A DNA stretch of 64,000 nt from Butyricicoccus pullicaecorum DSM 23266 (GCF_900167005.1 NZ_FUXW01000001.1:434001-498000), one strand, 5' to 3'. Shown: positions 33,585 to 42,345, numbered from the stretch's first letter. Numbers and translations are program-made. Notes: generated by a model from the letters alone, not told the origin.

Positions 33585-33854
33585 ATGCGTGCAGTCATCA
33601 CAGTCGTAGGTAAGGACAGAACGGGTATCATTGCCGCGATCTCCCAGAAGTTATCCGACCATAAGGTAAACATTCAGGATATCTCCCAGAACGTCATGGA
33701 CGAAATGTTCGCCATGGTTATGTTCGTGGATATCACTGCTTGTACGGTTCCGTTTGACGCGCTCTGCGCAGAGCTGGACGGTGTCGGTACCGAGATGGGT
33801 ATGAAGGTGCACTGTATGCATGAGGATATCTTCAATGCGATGCACCGCATTTAA
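33585..33854 (+). CDS. ACT-domain protein (UPF0237)
   Basis: 89 aa, one ACT domain: MRAVITVVGKDRTGIIAAIS, then VNIQDISQNVMDEMFAMVM. Such stand-alone ACT proteins are nearly always next to the DUF711/UPF0210 gene, as here (27-nt gap), and probably bind an amino acid to regulate it. TTGGAGG precedes the ATG. Ligand unknown. Confidence 0.92.
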   Translation: MRAVITVVGKDRTGIIAAISQKLSDHKVNIQDISQNVMDEMFAMVMFVDITACTVPFDALCAELDGVGTEMGMKVHCMHEDIFNAMHRI

Positions 33855-33881
33855 TCGGAAATCAGTTTGAGGTGCAGATAA

Positions 33882-35246
33882 ATGGCAATGATTAACACAA
33901 GCGATATTGTAGAGACGATCAAGATGATCGAGGAAGAGCATCTGGACATTCGAACCATCACCATGGGTATTTCGCTCCGTGATCTGGCTTCGGATGATAT
34001 CAAGGTGCTCAGCGACAAGATTTACGACAAGGTGACCCGCCGTGCCGAGCATCTGGTCGCAACCGGTGAGCAGATCGAGCGTGAGCTGGGTATTCCGATC
34101 ATCCACAAGCGTATCTCGGTTACCCCGATCGCCATGATTGGTGCGACCACCAATGCGACAAGCTATGTGCCGATCGCACAGGCACTTGACCGTGCGGCTT
34201 CGACCACCGGCGTCAACTTCGTCGGCGGTTTCTCGGCACTCGTCCAGAAGGGCTTTGCCAAGGGCGACGAGGTACTGATTCAGTCCATTCCGGAAGCACT
34301 CGCAACCACTAACTGTGTATGTTCTTCGGTCAACGTTGCATCCACCAAGGCTGGTATCAACCTCGACGCGATCGAACTGATGGGCCGCATCATCAAGGAT
34401 ACCGCTGAGATCACCAAGGATAACGGCTCGATGGGCTGTGCAAAGCTGGTCGTATTCGCAAACGCAGTCGATGACAACCCGTTCATGGCTGGTGCATTCC
34501 ACGGTATCGGTGAGCCTGAGACTGTTATCAACGTCGGCGTTTCCGGCCCGGGCGTTGTTCAGGCAGCAATCAAGCGTGCAGGTGACTGCTCGATCGGTGA
34601 GGTCGCAGAGATCATCAAGAAGACCGCATTTAAGATCACCCGTATGGGTCAGCTGGTCGGCTCGATTGCATCCGAGCGTCTGGGCGTGCCCTTCGGCATC
34701 GTCGATCTGTCGCTCGCACCGACTCCGGCAATCGGTGACTCGGTTGCCCGTATTCTGGAAGAAGTCGGTCTGGAGACATGCGGCGGCTGCGGCACGACTG
34801 CCATTCTGGCAATGCTCAATGACGCAGTCAAGAAGGGCGGCGTTATGGCTTCCTCGAGCGTCGGCGGCCTGTCGGGCGCTTTCATCCCGGTTTCCGAGGA
34901 CGAGGGTATGATCGCTGCCGTTCAGCAGGGCGCACTGTGCATGGAAAAGCTGGAAGCAATGACCGCTGTCTGCTCGGTTGGTATCGATATGGTTGCCGTT
35001 CCCGGCGACACTACCGCAGAGGTTATTTCTGGTCTGATCGCAGACGAAATCGCAATCGGCGTTGTCAATAATAAGACCACCGCTGTCCGCGTCATTCCGG
35101 CAGTTGGTAAGAAGGTCGGCGAGGTTGTTGAGTTTGGCGGCTTGCTCGGCTCGGCACCTATTATGCCGATCTCGACCAAGTCCCCGGCCAAGTTCATTCA
35201 TCGCGGCGGCCGTATCCCGGCTCCGATCCATAGCCTGAAGAACTAA
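33882..35246 (+). CDS. UPF0210/DUF711 (PFL-family) protein
   Basis: 454 aa, the family's usual length. N-terminal [20 protein letters not shown] and [12 protein letters not shown], the Gly/Ser-rich [11 protein letters not shown] and the C-terminal [17 protein letters not shown] are typical. Structures of the family resemble glycyl-radical/PFL-like folds, but the reaction is not known. It forms a two-gene unit with the ACT-domain protein, suggesting amino-acid control. Repeat copy 2 follows the stop codon directly. Confidence 0.92.
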   Translation: MAMINTSDIVETIKMIEEEHLDIRTITMGISLRDLASDDIKVLSDKIYDKVTRRAEHLVATGEQIERELGIPIIHKRISVTPIAMIGATTNATSYVPIAQALDRAASTTGVNFVGGFSALVQKGFAKGDEVLIQSIPEALATTNCVCSSVNVASTKAGINLDAIELMGRIIKDTAEITKDNGSMGCAKLVVFANAVDDNPFMAGAFHGIGEPETVINVGVSGPGVVQAAIKRAGDCSIGEVAEIIKKTAFKITRMGQLVGSIASERLGVPFGIVDLSLAPTPAIGDSVARILEEVGLETCGGCGTTAILAMLNDAVKKGGVMASSSVGGLSGAFIPVSEDEGMIAAVQQGALCMEKLEAMTAVCSVGIDMVAVPGDTTAEVISGLIADEIAIGVVNNKTTAVRVIPAVGKKVGEVVEFGGLLGSAPIMPISTKSPAKFIHRGGRIPAPIHSLKN

Positions 35247-35282
35247 AATCCGCCCGCAGCCCGTAGGCCACTATCCTTGTTC

Positions 35283-35487
35283 TCGCGCTGAGCGCGAATA
35301 AAATGAGTGTGCGTAATGAAAGTTTCGCCAGCCTTTTCAAAGGCTGCGGGTTCTCAGGGCAGAGCCCTGAGTCGTGTCCCGCAGGACACGAAATCCCCTT
35401 TTGATTTTCGCGCATGCGAAAATCAACTAAAATAAAAAATCATCGCTCGCCGCAGCGAGCGAAATACTCTTTGCGCACAAAGTGCGC
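35283..35487 (+). repeat. Modular hairpin repeat, copy 2 (3' of DUF711 gene)
   Basis: Stem-loops in order: TCGCGC/GCGCGA (35283-35297), CAGCCTT/AAGGCTG (35329-35346, loop TTCA), CTCAGGGC/GCCCTGAG (35353-35371), CGTGTCC/GGACACG (35373-35390, loop CGCA), TTGATTTTCGC/GCGAAAATCAA (35401-35426), TCGCTCGC/GCGAGCGA (35443-35462, loop CGCA) and GCGCAC/GTGCGC (35473-35487). Confidence 0.85.
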
Positions 35488-35494
35488 TCATGGG

Positions 35495-35527
35495 AAAGAC
35501 CGTCCGAAAGGGACGGTCTTTCTTTTT
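35495..35527 (+). terminator. Terminator after repeat copy 2
   Basis: AAAGACCGTCC (35495-35505) pairs with GGACGGTCTTT (35511-35521), then TCTTTTTT. The stem resembles that after copy 1 but with different loop bases. Confidence 0.9.
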
Positions 35528-35539
35528 TGTTTGTTTTAA

Positions 35540-35643
35540 TTGATTCCCGGGCCGGACACCGGGAATCAAAAGAGAGTTTCGGACTCTGCGGAGTCCGACT
35601 CAGGGCTCTGCCCTAAGAACCCGCGGCCTTTTGAAAAAGGCCG
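35540..35643 (-). repeat. Modular hairpin repeat, copy 3 (3' of the GerAB-like gene)
   Basis: Reverse orientation to copies 1 and 2. It holds TTGATTCCCGG/CCGGGAATCAA (35540-35569), CGGACTC/GAGTCCG (35580-35597, loop TGCG on plus = CGCA on minus), CTCAGGGC/GCCCTAAG (35599-35617, one mismatch) and CGGCCTTTT/AAAAGGCCG (35624-35643). It starts 10 nt after the stop of the minus-strand gene. Confidence 0.85.
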
Positions 35644-35652
35644 GCGAAAACT

Positions 35653-36510
35653 TTATTTTGACTCTCTGAGCAGCTGCCATGCCCGTCGGATAACACAGCA
35701 TGCCAGCGCAATCCGTGCCAGCATGCAGATGGCAAACGCTGCGCCAAAAATAACCTCGCTGCGCTGTAAAATACCGGTCTCAAACACACCGGCTGCCTCA
35801 TACACCGCATAGGAAATGGTGCGCGCACCGGCGGCACCAAGTACCGCGCCCGCGCGTAAAACGGTCAGTCCGGCTAGCACCGCTGCACAGCCGGTACCGA
35901 CCAAAACCGCCCCGCTCTGCGGTAACTGCTCGTCATATCCTGTAAACAGCAATGCCAGCACAGTCACCGGTAAAATCATACGCAGCGGACGAAATAGCCC
36001 GCCGAGCGAAAACACACCAAGCGAGGCATCGAACTGCCAGTCGGGGAGAGACAGCACCAGCGACAGCACGATGATTCCGCCAGCCAGCCACGCCATCGGT
36101 ACCGCCCATAAACACAGCGCAGGCGCACCGCGGGACGCGATCAGCCAGCACAATACTAACAGGACAATCATTCCCGCCCAGGGTGACCACTCAGGCAACG
36201 CCGTGTCGTATAAAAATCTCGCACTGTCCCAAGCTGTGTGCACGGCAACCCATGCAGCAAATAAGATTAGTCCCGCTCCAATTCCTTTCTTTGCCCAGCC
36301 CGGCACGCGCCGCAGCAGCGTCCAGAAGTCCTGAAACTGCCACCTCTTAGCCGCTGTCAGCCAGAGCATGCTCAGTCCCAGTGCGAAAAGTCCTGCAAGC
36401 AGCACGCTCGGCCACGAAATCGCCGGGACAAATAGCACATGCGCCAAAAGCACCAGAAAGAACAGAGCGCCCCGCCCACGGGGAAAAATCTTGTCAGGCA
36501 AGCCCTTCAC
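35653..36510 (-). CDS. Membrane protein of the gerA-like locus, possibly short GerAB-type
   Basis: 285 aa with about eight hydrophobic segments and no signal peptide. It overlaps the GerAC-like gene by 17 nt, so the two are translated together. GerA-type receptors need a polytopic B subunit, usually ~360 aa with ten helices and normally encoded between A and C. This protein is shorter and sits after C. Assignment as the B subunit is by position and topology only; sequence resemblance is not obvious to me. Confidence 0.6.
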   Translation of the reverse strand: MKGLPDKIFPRGRGALFFLVLLAHVLFVPAISWPSVLLAGLFALGLSMLWLTAAKRWQFQDFWTLLRRVPGWAKKGIGAGLILFAAWVAVHTAWDSARFLYDTALPEWSPWAGMIVLLVLCWLIASRGAPALCLWAVPMAWLAGGIIVLSLVLSLPDWQFDASLGVFSLGGLFRPLRMILPVTVLALLFTGYDEQLPQSGAVLVGTGCAAVLAGLTVLRAGAVLGAAGARTISYAVYEAAGVFETGILQRSEVIFGAAFAICMLARIALACCVIRRAWQLLRESK

Positions 36511-37144
36511 CTCCCGAAAAACCGGTCATGCGGCCCAGCCGAAAATCTGCCTGTCCGGCAGGGATGACGCGCCCGTCCTCGGTCAGCGTCAAAGCAGGCA
36601 GAGAAAAGTCTGCGCCCGACAGAATGCGGTCGGATACCCGACAGAGGGGCAGGTCGGGCAGACCGCCCTGCACGGCGTGGGCGTCGAGCAGGGCACCTAG
36701 CGCTTCTCCCGGGATTTCCTCGACCACCGCTTGGGCGCGGACGATCTCGTCGGCGGTCACGTCCCGCGCGACGGCCAGCCGCAGCGTCAGGCGTACGTCA
36801 TCCTGTGCCAGCAGCGTCTGTATCAGCGGCGCGATGCCTTGCCGCGCGACCGCCTCGTCGATGACAAAGGTGCGTGCATGGCTGAGGTAGAGCTGTCCGG
36901 CGAGCAGCTGTTCCGCTCCTGTGAATAGCGCCGCTGGATCGCTCCCGGACGTGGTCAGATAGAGCGAGGCCGCGCTGCCTTCCAGACTGTCCTGTCGTAC
37001 GGCTTCGGCGGTCAGAACCAGCTGACCGTCGGACGATGCACTCACGCCTGCACTCAGGATGGGCAGACGATCGCCCGCACCACGGCCTTTTCCGCCCACA
37101 CACGCCAGCAGAACGGCCACAATCAAAATTAACATCCGCTTCAT
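36494..37144 (-). CDS. Short GerAC-like spore germination protein
   Basis: 216 aa. The N-terminus MKRMLILIVAVLLACVGG gives a signal segment with a possible lipobox LLAC. DRLPILSAGVSASSDGQLVL and the region SHARTFVIDEAVARQGIAPLIQTLLAQDDVR match the N-terminal domain of Ger(x)C lipoproteins. Typical GerAC proteins are ~370 aa; the C-terminal domain is missing here. There is no sign of a frameshift, and the next gene overlaps its end. It overlaps gerAA by 4 nt. Confidence 0.75.
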   Translation of the reverse strand: MKRMLILIVAVLLACVGGKGRGAGDRLPILSAGVSASSDGQLVLTAEAVRQDSLEGSAASLYLTTSGSDPAALFTGAEQLLAGQLYLSHARTFVIDEAVARQGIAPLIQTLLAQDDVRLTLRLAVARDVTADEIVRAQAVVEEIPGEALGALLDAHAVQGGLPDLPLCRVSDRILSGADFSLPALTLTEDGRVIPAGQADFRLGRMTGFSGGEGLA

Positions 37145-38577
37145 GGCTTGTCCTCCTCACGCGCAAGAAAGCGATGCCGCGGCATCTTACGCCAAGAGGC
37201 GCGCAGCCAGGTATCGTCGGTGCGAGCAGCGACACGCGGGATGAGGTTGAGCAGATAGGGGGTGCCAAACGAGCGCAGCGTGCACAGATGGGCGACGGCC
37301 AGTGCAAGGCCGAACACCAGACCGTAAATCCCGCCCAGTGCACCGGCGGCCAGCAGGGAAAACCGTAGCACCAGCGCCGCCGATTGTAATTTGGGTACGG
37401 TCAGACCGGTGACTGCCGCGATGGCAACAATGATAACCGAAGGAGCAGACAGAAAACGAGCCGAAACGGCGGCTTGTCCGAGTACCAGACCGCCAACGAT
37501 GGACATGGTCGAGCCCATGACGCTCGGCGTGCGCGTTCCGGCTTCCTTGAGCGTCTCGAACACCAAAAGCAGCAGTAGAATCTCCCAGAATGGCGGCAGC
37601 GGCACACCCTTTTGCGCGGCAGCGATGGCGAGCAGCAGGCGGGTGGGCAAAAGCTCCTGATGGAAGACCAGCAGCGCGACGTACAGTGCCGGAATCACGA
37701 TGGATAACACGAATCCAATCGCACGCAGGGCACGGGACACGGCAGCCTGCCGCACGGCGATATAGTAGTCGTCGTTGGCCTGAAAACATTCTTGCAGGAT
37801 GCAGGGAGCAGACAGGGCAACCGGGCTGCCGTCGGTCAGTACGACCACACGGCCTTCGAGCAGACGGGCGACGGCAACATCCGGGCGCTCGGTCGTTCCC
37901 AACGTCGGAAAGGGTGACTCTGGTGCATCACGCACGCACTCGGACACATAGTTTGCATCCAGAATGCCGTCGAGCGAAATCTGCTCAATGCGGCGCTGCA
38001 TCTCATACACCAGTGTGGGCGGGGTGATGCCCTTCATCCAGCACACGCAGATCACCGTGTTGGTCTGCCCGGCGTAGCGGGCAAAGGAGAAGGTCAGGCG
38101 TGGGTCGTTCACCCGTCGGCGCAGCATGGACAGATTCATCATAAAGGACTCGGTAAAGCCCTCGCGCGGGCCGCGCAGGACTTTTTCGCTCTCGGGTTCG
38201 GACGGTGAGCGCAGAGAAAACCCCTTGGTGTTGACCACGATGGGGCGACAGTCGCCGTCGACTAAAATCACCGTGTCACCGTAGAGCAGCGCAGACAGCA
38301 TGGCATCGGTATCCGGAACCACCTTACAGTCGTTGATTTGCAGAAGGCCCTGCGCGACGGCCTCGGCAGTCATGCCGGCGGTTTGCCCATGCACGAGCGG
38401 GCGGATGACCGACTCGTTGATGGCGGTGTTATTGACCATGCCGTCGAAGAAAAAGACCGCGCAGGACAGACCGGCCGGACTGCGCACGCGGCGCGTAATA
38501 AAGGTATTGTCACCGGAAAATACCGTCTGCATGACCTTGATATTTTCGGACAGATCATCCGTAAACTGGACAGACAA
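37141..38577 (-). CDS. gerAA: GerA-family spore germination protein, A subunit
   Basis: 478 aa. The soluble N-terminal half is followed by ~5 membrane helices after residue ~280. Family signatures are present: VILVDGDCRPIVVNTKGFS, REGFTESFMMNLSMLRRRV, PPFWEILLLLLVFETLKEAG and MGSTMSIVGGLVLGQAAV. In germinant receptors this subunit sits in the spore inner membrane. The start is TTG at 38577. It includes DLSENIKVMQTVFSGDNTFI, expected in the family; an ATG at 38532 is possible. A CCCCC/GGGGG hairpin lies just before this start. It lies downstream of spoIIP. Confidence 0.9.
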   Translation of the reverse strand: MSVQFTDDLSENIKVMQTVFSGDNTFITRRVRSPAGLSCAVFFFDGMVNNTAINESVIRPLVHGQTAGMTAEAVAQGLLQINDCKVVPDTDAMLSALLYGDTVILVDGDCRPIVVNTKGFSLRSPSEPESEKVLRGPREGFTESFMMNLSMLRRRVNDPRLTFSFARYAGQTNTVICVCWMKGITPPTLVYEMQRRIEQISLDGILDANYVSECVRDAPESPFPTLGTTERPDVAVARLLEGRVVVLTDGSPVALSAPCILQECFQANDDYYIAVRQAAVSRALRAIGFVLSIVIPALYVALLVFHQELLPTRLLLAIAAAQKGVPLPPFWEILLLLLVFETLKEAGTRTPSVMGSTMSIVGGLVLGQAAVSARFLSAPSVIIVAIAAVTGLTVPKLQSAALVLRFSLLAAGALGGIYGLVFGLALAVAHLCTLRSFGTPYLLNLIPRVAARTDDTWLRASWRKMPRHRFLAREEDKP

Positions 38578-38579
38578 GG

Positions 38580-38598
38580 AAAAACCCCCTTTCGGGGG
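38580..38598 (-). other. GC hairpin with T-run immediately before gerAA
   Basis: CCCCC (38585-38589) and GGGGG (38594-38598) around a TTTC loop (GAAA on the minus strand), followed on the minus strand by T5. It is terminator-like yet sits 2-3 nt before the TTG start, and its 3' arm is the only G-rich ribosome-site candidate. Confidence 0.6.
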
Positions 38599-38622
38599 AT
38601 AGTTTGCGCGGGAATTGCCATC

Positions 38623-39681
38623 TTATGCAAGCAGACGGTCGGCTAGCACATTGCCGAATAATTTGACTGCACGGATGGCCTCCTGCAAGGTATTTCCCGA
38701 CGAGCCGCACTCGAGCAGGATGGAACCCGATCGCAAATGGGTGTTGAATCGCTGGGAACGCAGATTGACATCGCGCATGAGGTCTGGATACGCGCCGTTC
38801 AGATCGGCTTGCAGATTGACGGCAAAGTTCATGTTGTCCCACCAGTTGGGATGTGCCAGACCGCTCGCGTCGGTGCCGATGACCAGCATGAGCTGAGCAA
38901 CTTCCTGACCGTCTAAGGTGGTAGCGACGCGGTACTGCGACCCGTCGTTGTTCAAAATCGCATCGCGGTGCAGGTCGATGGTGACCGCAATGTCGGGATA
39001 CTGTTCAAGTACCTGCTCGGCGGCAGTCAGTGAGCGTCCATACGAGCCATTGTATGCCGGATCGTCAAAGATATCGGTGATGTGAATGACACCAATCCCG
39101 CGTGATTCCAGTACCTTGGTCAGCTCGGTGCCTACACGCACGACATTCTGGTTGGTGTCGCGCGTGCGGTAGTCGCCCGATGCCGTGTATGTATCGCTGC
39201 CTTCCGGCGTGTACGCTTCGGTCGAGTGGGTGTGATAGATGAGCACTTGCGGGCTGCCGTCGGCAGTCACCGAAATGTCAATCGGGTCATTGAGCATGGC
39301 ATCGACATCGACCGACAATCCAGCATCATTGCGCACGCTGATGCTAGTATCACGCTTGTCCTGCGGGGACGGAAGCGTGTCGGTATTCGTTTGTGCGGTG
39401 TCCGCTTCGTCCACAGGGGGCGGAGCACTCTCGACCGCGACCGCCGGGGTCTCCGCCTGCGGTTGTGCCGCAGGTGCGGCAGCTTCCGGGACGGAGACGC
39501 CGGTCTCGAGTGCGATCGACGAGGTGATAAAGGTGCGATTGTTCGCAATCGCATCGAGCAGTGCGTCCACCTGCGCATCCCCACCCATGCGGTGACCGAT
39601 GAGCAGCAGGGCGGCGCACAGCAGGGCGACGGCTGCGGGCACAAAGATGCCGGTCGACTTGCGGGATGGACGACGGGACAT
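38623..39681 (-). CDS. spoIIP: Stage II sporulation protein P
   Basis: 352 aa. A cell-wall amidase/endopeptidase that drives engulfment with SpoIID and SpoIIM. It has one N-terminal membrane helix (~12-30) and a low-complexity Pro/Ala linker (~62-110). The catalytic domain shows YHTHSTEAY (H150, H152, E155), DLHRD and LLECGSSGNT. It follows gpr, as in Bacillus. A possible sigma-E promoter lies in the gap. Confidence 0.95.
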   Translation of the reverse strand: MSRRPSRKSTGIFVPAAVALLCAALLLIGHRMGGDAQVDALLDAIANNRTFITSSIALETGVSVPEAAAPAAQPQAETPAVAVESAPPPVDEADTAQTNTDTLPSPQDKRDTSISVRNDAGLSVDVDAMLNDPIDISVTADGSPQVLIYHTHSTEAYTPEGSDTYTASGDYRTRDTNQNVVRVGTELTKVLESRGIGVIHITDIFDDPAYNGSYGRSLTAAEQVLEQYPDIAVTIDLHRDAILNNDGSQYRVATTLDGQEVAQLMLVIGTDASGLAHPNWWDNMNFAVNLQADLNGAYPDLMRDVNLRSQRFNTHLRSGSILLECGSSGNTLQEAIRAVKLFGNVLADRLLA

Positions 39682-39713
39682 AGGGCAGTCACTCCTTTTT
39701 TCGATCTCGGTCT

Positions 39714-39742
39714 AACCTATGTGCCCAAAGGGAAAGGTATGC
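39714..39742 (-). promoter_or_regulatory. Possible sigma-E promoter for spoIIP
   Basis: Minus strand: GCATACC (39742-39736), 14-nt spacer, CATAGGTT (39721-39714). It resembles the sigma-E pattern (KMATATT, 13-15 nt, CATACANT) imperfectly. Confidence 0.35.
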
Positions 39743-39750
39743 AGACAAGT

Positions 39751-40632
39751 TTAACTGAGCAGCAAATCCAGGTCACCGATGGACAGATGGGGCTGAAGTG
39801 CGCGGTTGATCGCGTAGCCGATCACCTTGGCCGCGTCGTGCACTTGCTGATCGATCTCGCGCGGGGTCACAAAGACCGGACCGGATAGCTCTTCCAGTTC
39901 GGGACATACCGCGCCCTGCTGTTTGGCGTGCCAGAGCAGGCTGGCACCGTCTACAACCGTGGGCAGACCGACTGCAATCACCGGAACCCCGAACGCCTCA
40001 CGGTTGAACGCCTGCCGTGCATTCTCAACGCCCGAACCGGGTACGATACCCGCATCGGTCACCTGAATGGTGCGCGCCAGATGGGGGAGGGAACCGGCAG
40101 CCAGCGCATCGACCACGATGACAGCACAGGGTTTGACGGTATCGCACAGGCCACGGGTGAACTCGGCGGCCTCTACACCGGTCTGTCCCAGGACGCCGAC
40201 GGCTGCCGCTGAGACTGCACGCCACGAACCGAACTGTTCGGGCAGTGCGCTGCGTAGGTGACGGGTGGCAAGAATGTGCTCGATGCATAGCGGCCCGACT
40301 GCGTCGGGCGTAATCGCACGGTTGCCCAGACCGATGACCAGCACAGATGCGTCATCGTCCATGTTTGGCAACAGCTCGGTCAGCAGACCGGACAGCACCT
40401 CGACCGCGTGCGGAAACGCCTCGGATTCCCGTCGGGTGAGCGGTGCGAGCGTCATGGTACAGTACGCCCCGCACGGCTTGCCCAGCTCCTCGGCAGCCTC
40501 ACGGCTCAAAACCTCCACGCAGTCGACCGTAAACCCGTCGATCGTGCGCTGCGTCTGCCGAATCCCGGCAGTATTCCGTAAATTTTTGCTGTGGTTGAGC
40601 GCCTCACGCGCCAAATCTGTGCGAAATGCCAT
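39751..40632 (-). CDS. gpr: GPR endopeptidase (germination protease)
   Basis: 293 aa. It cleaves small acid-soluble spore proteins during germination and is made as a zymogen in the forespore. The N-terminus MAFRTDLAREA resembles the region of autoprocessing. VLVIGLGNRAITPDAVGP and VIVVDALAAGS are family hallmarks. It is somewhat shorter than the ~370-aa Bacillus enzyme, as in other clostridia. AAAGGA precedes the ATG. It is divergent from rpsT, the arrangement conserved in Firmicutes. Confidence 0.95.
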   Translation of the reverse strand: MAFRTDLAREALNHSKNLRNTAGIRQTQRTIDGFTVDCVEVLSREAAEELGKPCGAYCTMTLAPLTRRESEAFPHAVEVLSGLLTELLPNMDDDASVLVIGLGNRAITPDAVGPLCIEHILATRHLRSALPEQFGSWRAVSAAAVGVLGQTGVEAAEFTRGLCDTVKPCAVIVVDALAAGSLPHLARTIQVTDAGIVPGSGVENARQAFNREAFGVPVIAVGLPTVVDGASLLWHAKQQGAVCPELEELSGPVFVTPREIDQQVHDAAKVIGYAINRALQPHLSIGDLDLLLS

Positions 40633-40721
40633 GTGTACATCGTTCCTTTCTTTTGCATTTGTGCATTGCTCCTAGACTGTGAAAAAAATTTAGCCGATAT
40701 GCGAAAAAATAAAAAAAAAGC

Positions 40722-40750
40722 TTGCAATTTCGTGGAACTAGTGGTATAGT
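40722..40750 (+). promoter_or_regulatory. Promoter for rpsT
   Basis: TTGCAA (40722-40727), 17 nt, TATAGT (40745-40750). Confidence 0.75.
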
Positions 40751-40790
40751 AAAACTACTGATGACTAGAAGCCGAAGGAGGTGGAACCCA

Positions 40791-41054
40791 ATGCCGAATA
40801 TCAAGTCCGCTAAGAAGCGCGTAAAGGTAACCAAGACCAAGAATCTGCAGAACCAGATGGCTAAGTCCGCGCTGAAGACCGTTCTGAAGAAGTTTGACGC
40901 GGCTGTGGCTGCTGGCGATAAGTCTGCCGCTGAGGCTGCTTACAAGGTTGCTGTAAAGGCTGTTGATCAGGCTGCTGCAAAGCATCTGATGCACAAGAAC
41001 AACGCTGCTCACAAGAAGAGCGCGATGACCCTCAAGCTCAACAACGCACAGTAA
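40791..41054 (+). CDS. rpsT: 30S ribosomal protein S20
   Basis: 87 aa. It binds 16S rRNA early in assembly. The open frame extends upstream, but the promoter and the AAGGAGGTGG ribosome site place the start at the ATG 40791 (MPNIKSAKKRVKVTKTK). The three-helix basic sequence with KKFDAAVAAGDKSAAEAAYK and a C-terminal HKNNAAHKKSAMTLKLN is standard. It is monocistronic, between its own promoter and terminator. Confidence 0.97.
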   Translation: MPNIKSAKKRVKVTKTKNLQNQMAKSALKTVLKKFDAAVAAGDKSAAEAAYKVAVKAVDQAAAKHLMHKNNAAHKKSAMTLKLNNAQ

Positions 41055-41070
41055 TCCGTTTTGAGAACAC

Positions 41071-41108
41071 AACACCGTCAGACCATTGTGGTTTGACGGT
41101 GTTTTTTT
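41071..41108 (+). terminator. rpsT terminator
   Basis: AACACCGTCA (41071-41080) pairs with TGACGGTGTT (41094-41103); seven T residues follow the stem. Confidence 0.92.
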
Positions 41109-41174
41109 GCATATTTTTTGTAGAAATCTTACAGATATTTGTTGTTTCTGGCGAATGAACCAGCAAAATACAGA

Positions 41175-41203
41175 TATACATTTTCCGTGCAATGTGCTAT
41201 AAT
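41175..41203 (+). promoter_or_regulatory. Promoter for the SLH protein
   Basis: TATACA (41175-41180), 17 nt, TGC-TATAAT extended -10 (41195-41203). Confidence 0.65.
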
Positions 41204-41245
41204 TGTTTGGAAAATCTGATATTTTTGAAAATAGGAGGTTTTTAC

Positions 41246-42337
41246 ATGCGAAAAAAATGGATTCGTACCGTGTTGGCCGCACTCATGAGCGCGGCTGTGC
41301 TCATGAGCTCGGCATGCGCCGCGGACATGAGCGAGCAGTCCGAAGACATCGCCGCACAGGCTGAAGTTGTGCGCGAAGGCGGCATGGCGTTCATCCCGGA
41401 ACGATCGGTCTATTTTGCCGATGTCGATACAAATTACAGCTGGGGCTTTCATGCCATTGATTACCTCGCCAACACCGGCGTGGTGTCGGGTACAGGCAAT
41501 CTGATTTACAGCCCGGGTAAGTCGCTGTCCCGTGCGGACTTTGTACTCATGCTGTACCGTGCATACGATATGGAAAAGTATGCCGAGGGCGAAAACTTCG
41601 CCGATGTATCGGCTGACGCTTACTATGCCGACGCTGTACTTGCCGCGCGTGCAATCGGCATTGCCGCAGGCGATGAGAACAACAACTTTAACCCGTCCCA
41701 GACACTGACTCGTCAGGACGCAATGGTTCTGCTCAAGCGTACCCTGGACCGCACCGGACTGCAATTTGCGGAAGGTGATCTGTCCGGCTTTACGGACGCG
41801 GCACAGGTTGCAGATTATGCGGTCGATTCGGTTGGCGCGCTGGTCAAGGCCGGTATCATCGGCGGCTCGGATGGTAAACTTAACCCGACCGCGCCGGTGA
41901 CCCGTGCGGAAATGGCGGTTATGCTGTACCGTGCGCTGCACTTGCAGACAGTAGATGGCGTGGCGTTCTATGAGACCCGCCCAGCTGTTCGTCTGGTCTG
42001 CGTCGGCAGTACCATTTATCCTGACGTTGAGATCGAGAATTATCAGTCGGGTACGTTCTATGCCGGTCTGTATGAGCTGACGCAGATGACAAAGGACGAA
42101 GATGGCTATTCGATCACTTTGGGACAGTCGCAGTCGATCGACGATCAGATCGTCTGGGATGGCACCAATTTGAGCGTTAACGGCGAGGTCATGCAGGTCG
42201 CAGCCGATTGCGAGGCCATTGCGGTGGATATGTATTCCAAGCGCACAGCTGGTCTGTGCTCGACTGGCGATGAGTATAAGGCTGGCGCAGTGTCGGTTGT
42301 GGATGGATTGGTACAAACAGTCTACTATAAGAAGTAA
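41246..42337 (+). CDS. Secreted protein with three S-layer homology domains
   Basis: 363 aa from the ATG at 41246, 7 nt after GGAGG. A signal peptide (MRKKWIRTVLAALMSAAVLM...SACA) covers ~1-25. Three SLH domains follow (~50-105, 112-170, 175-235), each with the FxDV...ADAVLAARAIGIAAG pattern and the [TS]RAEMAVML end. SLH domains tether proteins to cell-wall polymers. The last ~125 residues are unrelated to SLH and I do not recognise them. Repeat copy 4 follows the stop by 8 nt. Confidence 0.92.
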   Translation: MRKKWIRTVLAALMSAAVLMSSACAADMSEQSEDIAAQAEVVREGGMAFIPERSVYFADVDTNYSWGFHAIDYLANTGVVSGTGNLIYSPGKSLSRADFVLMLYRAYDMEKYAEGENFADVSADAYYADAVLAARAIGIAAGDENNNFNPSQTLTRQDAMVLLKRTLDRTGLQFAEGDLSGFTDAAQVADYAVDSVGALVKAGIIGGSDGKLNPTAPVTRAEMAVMLYRALHLQTVDGVAFYETRPAVRLVCVGSTIYPDVEIENYQSGTFYAGLYELTQMTKDEDGYSITLGQSQSIDDQIVWDGTNLSVNGEVMQVAADCEAIAVDMYSKRTAGLCSTGDEYKAGAVSVVDGLVQTVYYKK

Positions 42338-42345
42338 GACAAGCC

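Noticed and set aside
40633-40700. Possible sigma-G/F promoter for gpr
   Set aside because: GCATA and CAGTCTA occur upstream, but spacing (18 nt) is too long for the forespore sigma pattern.
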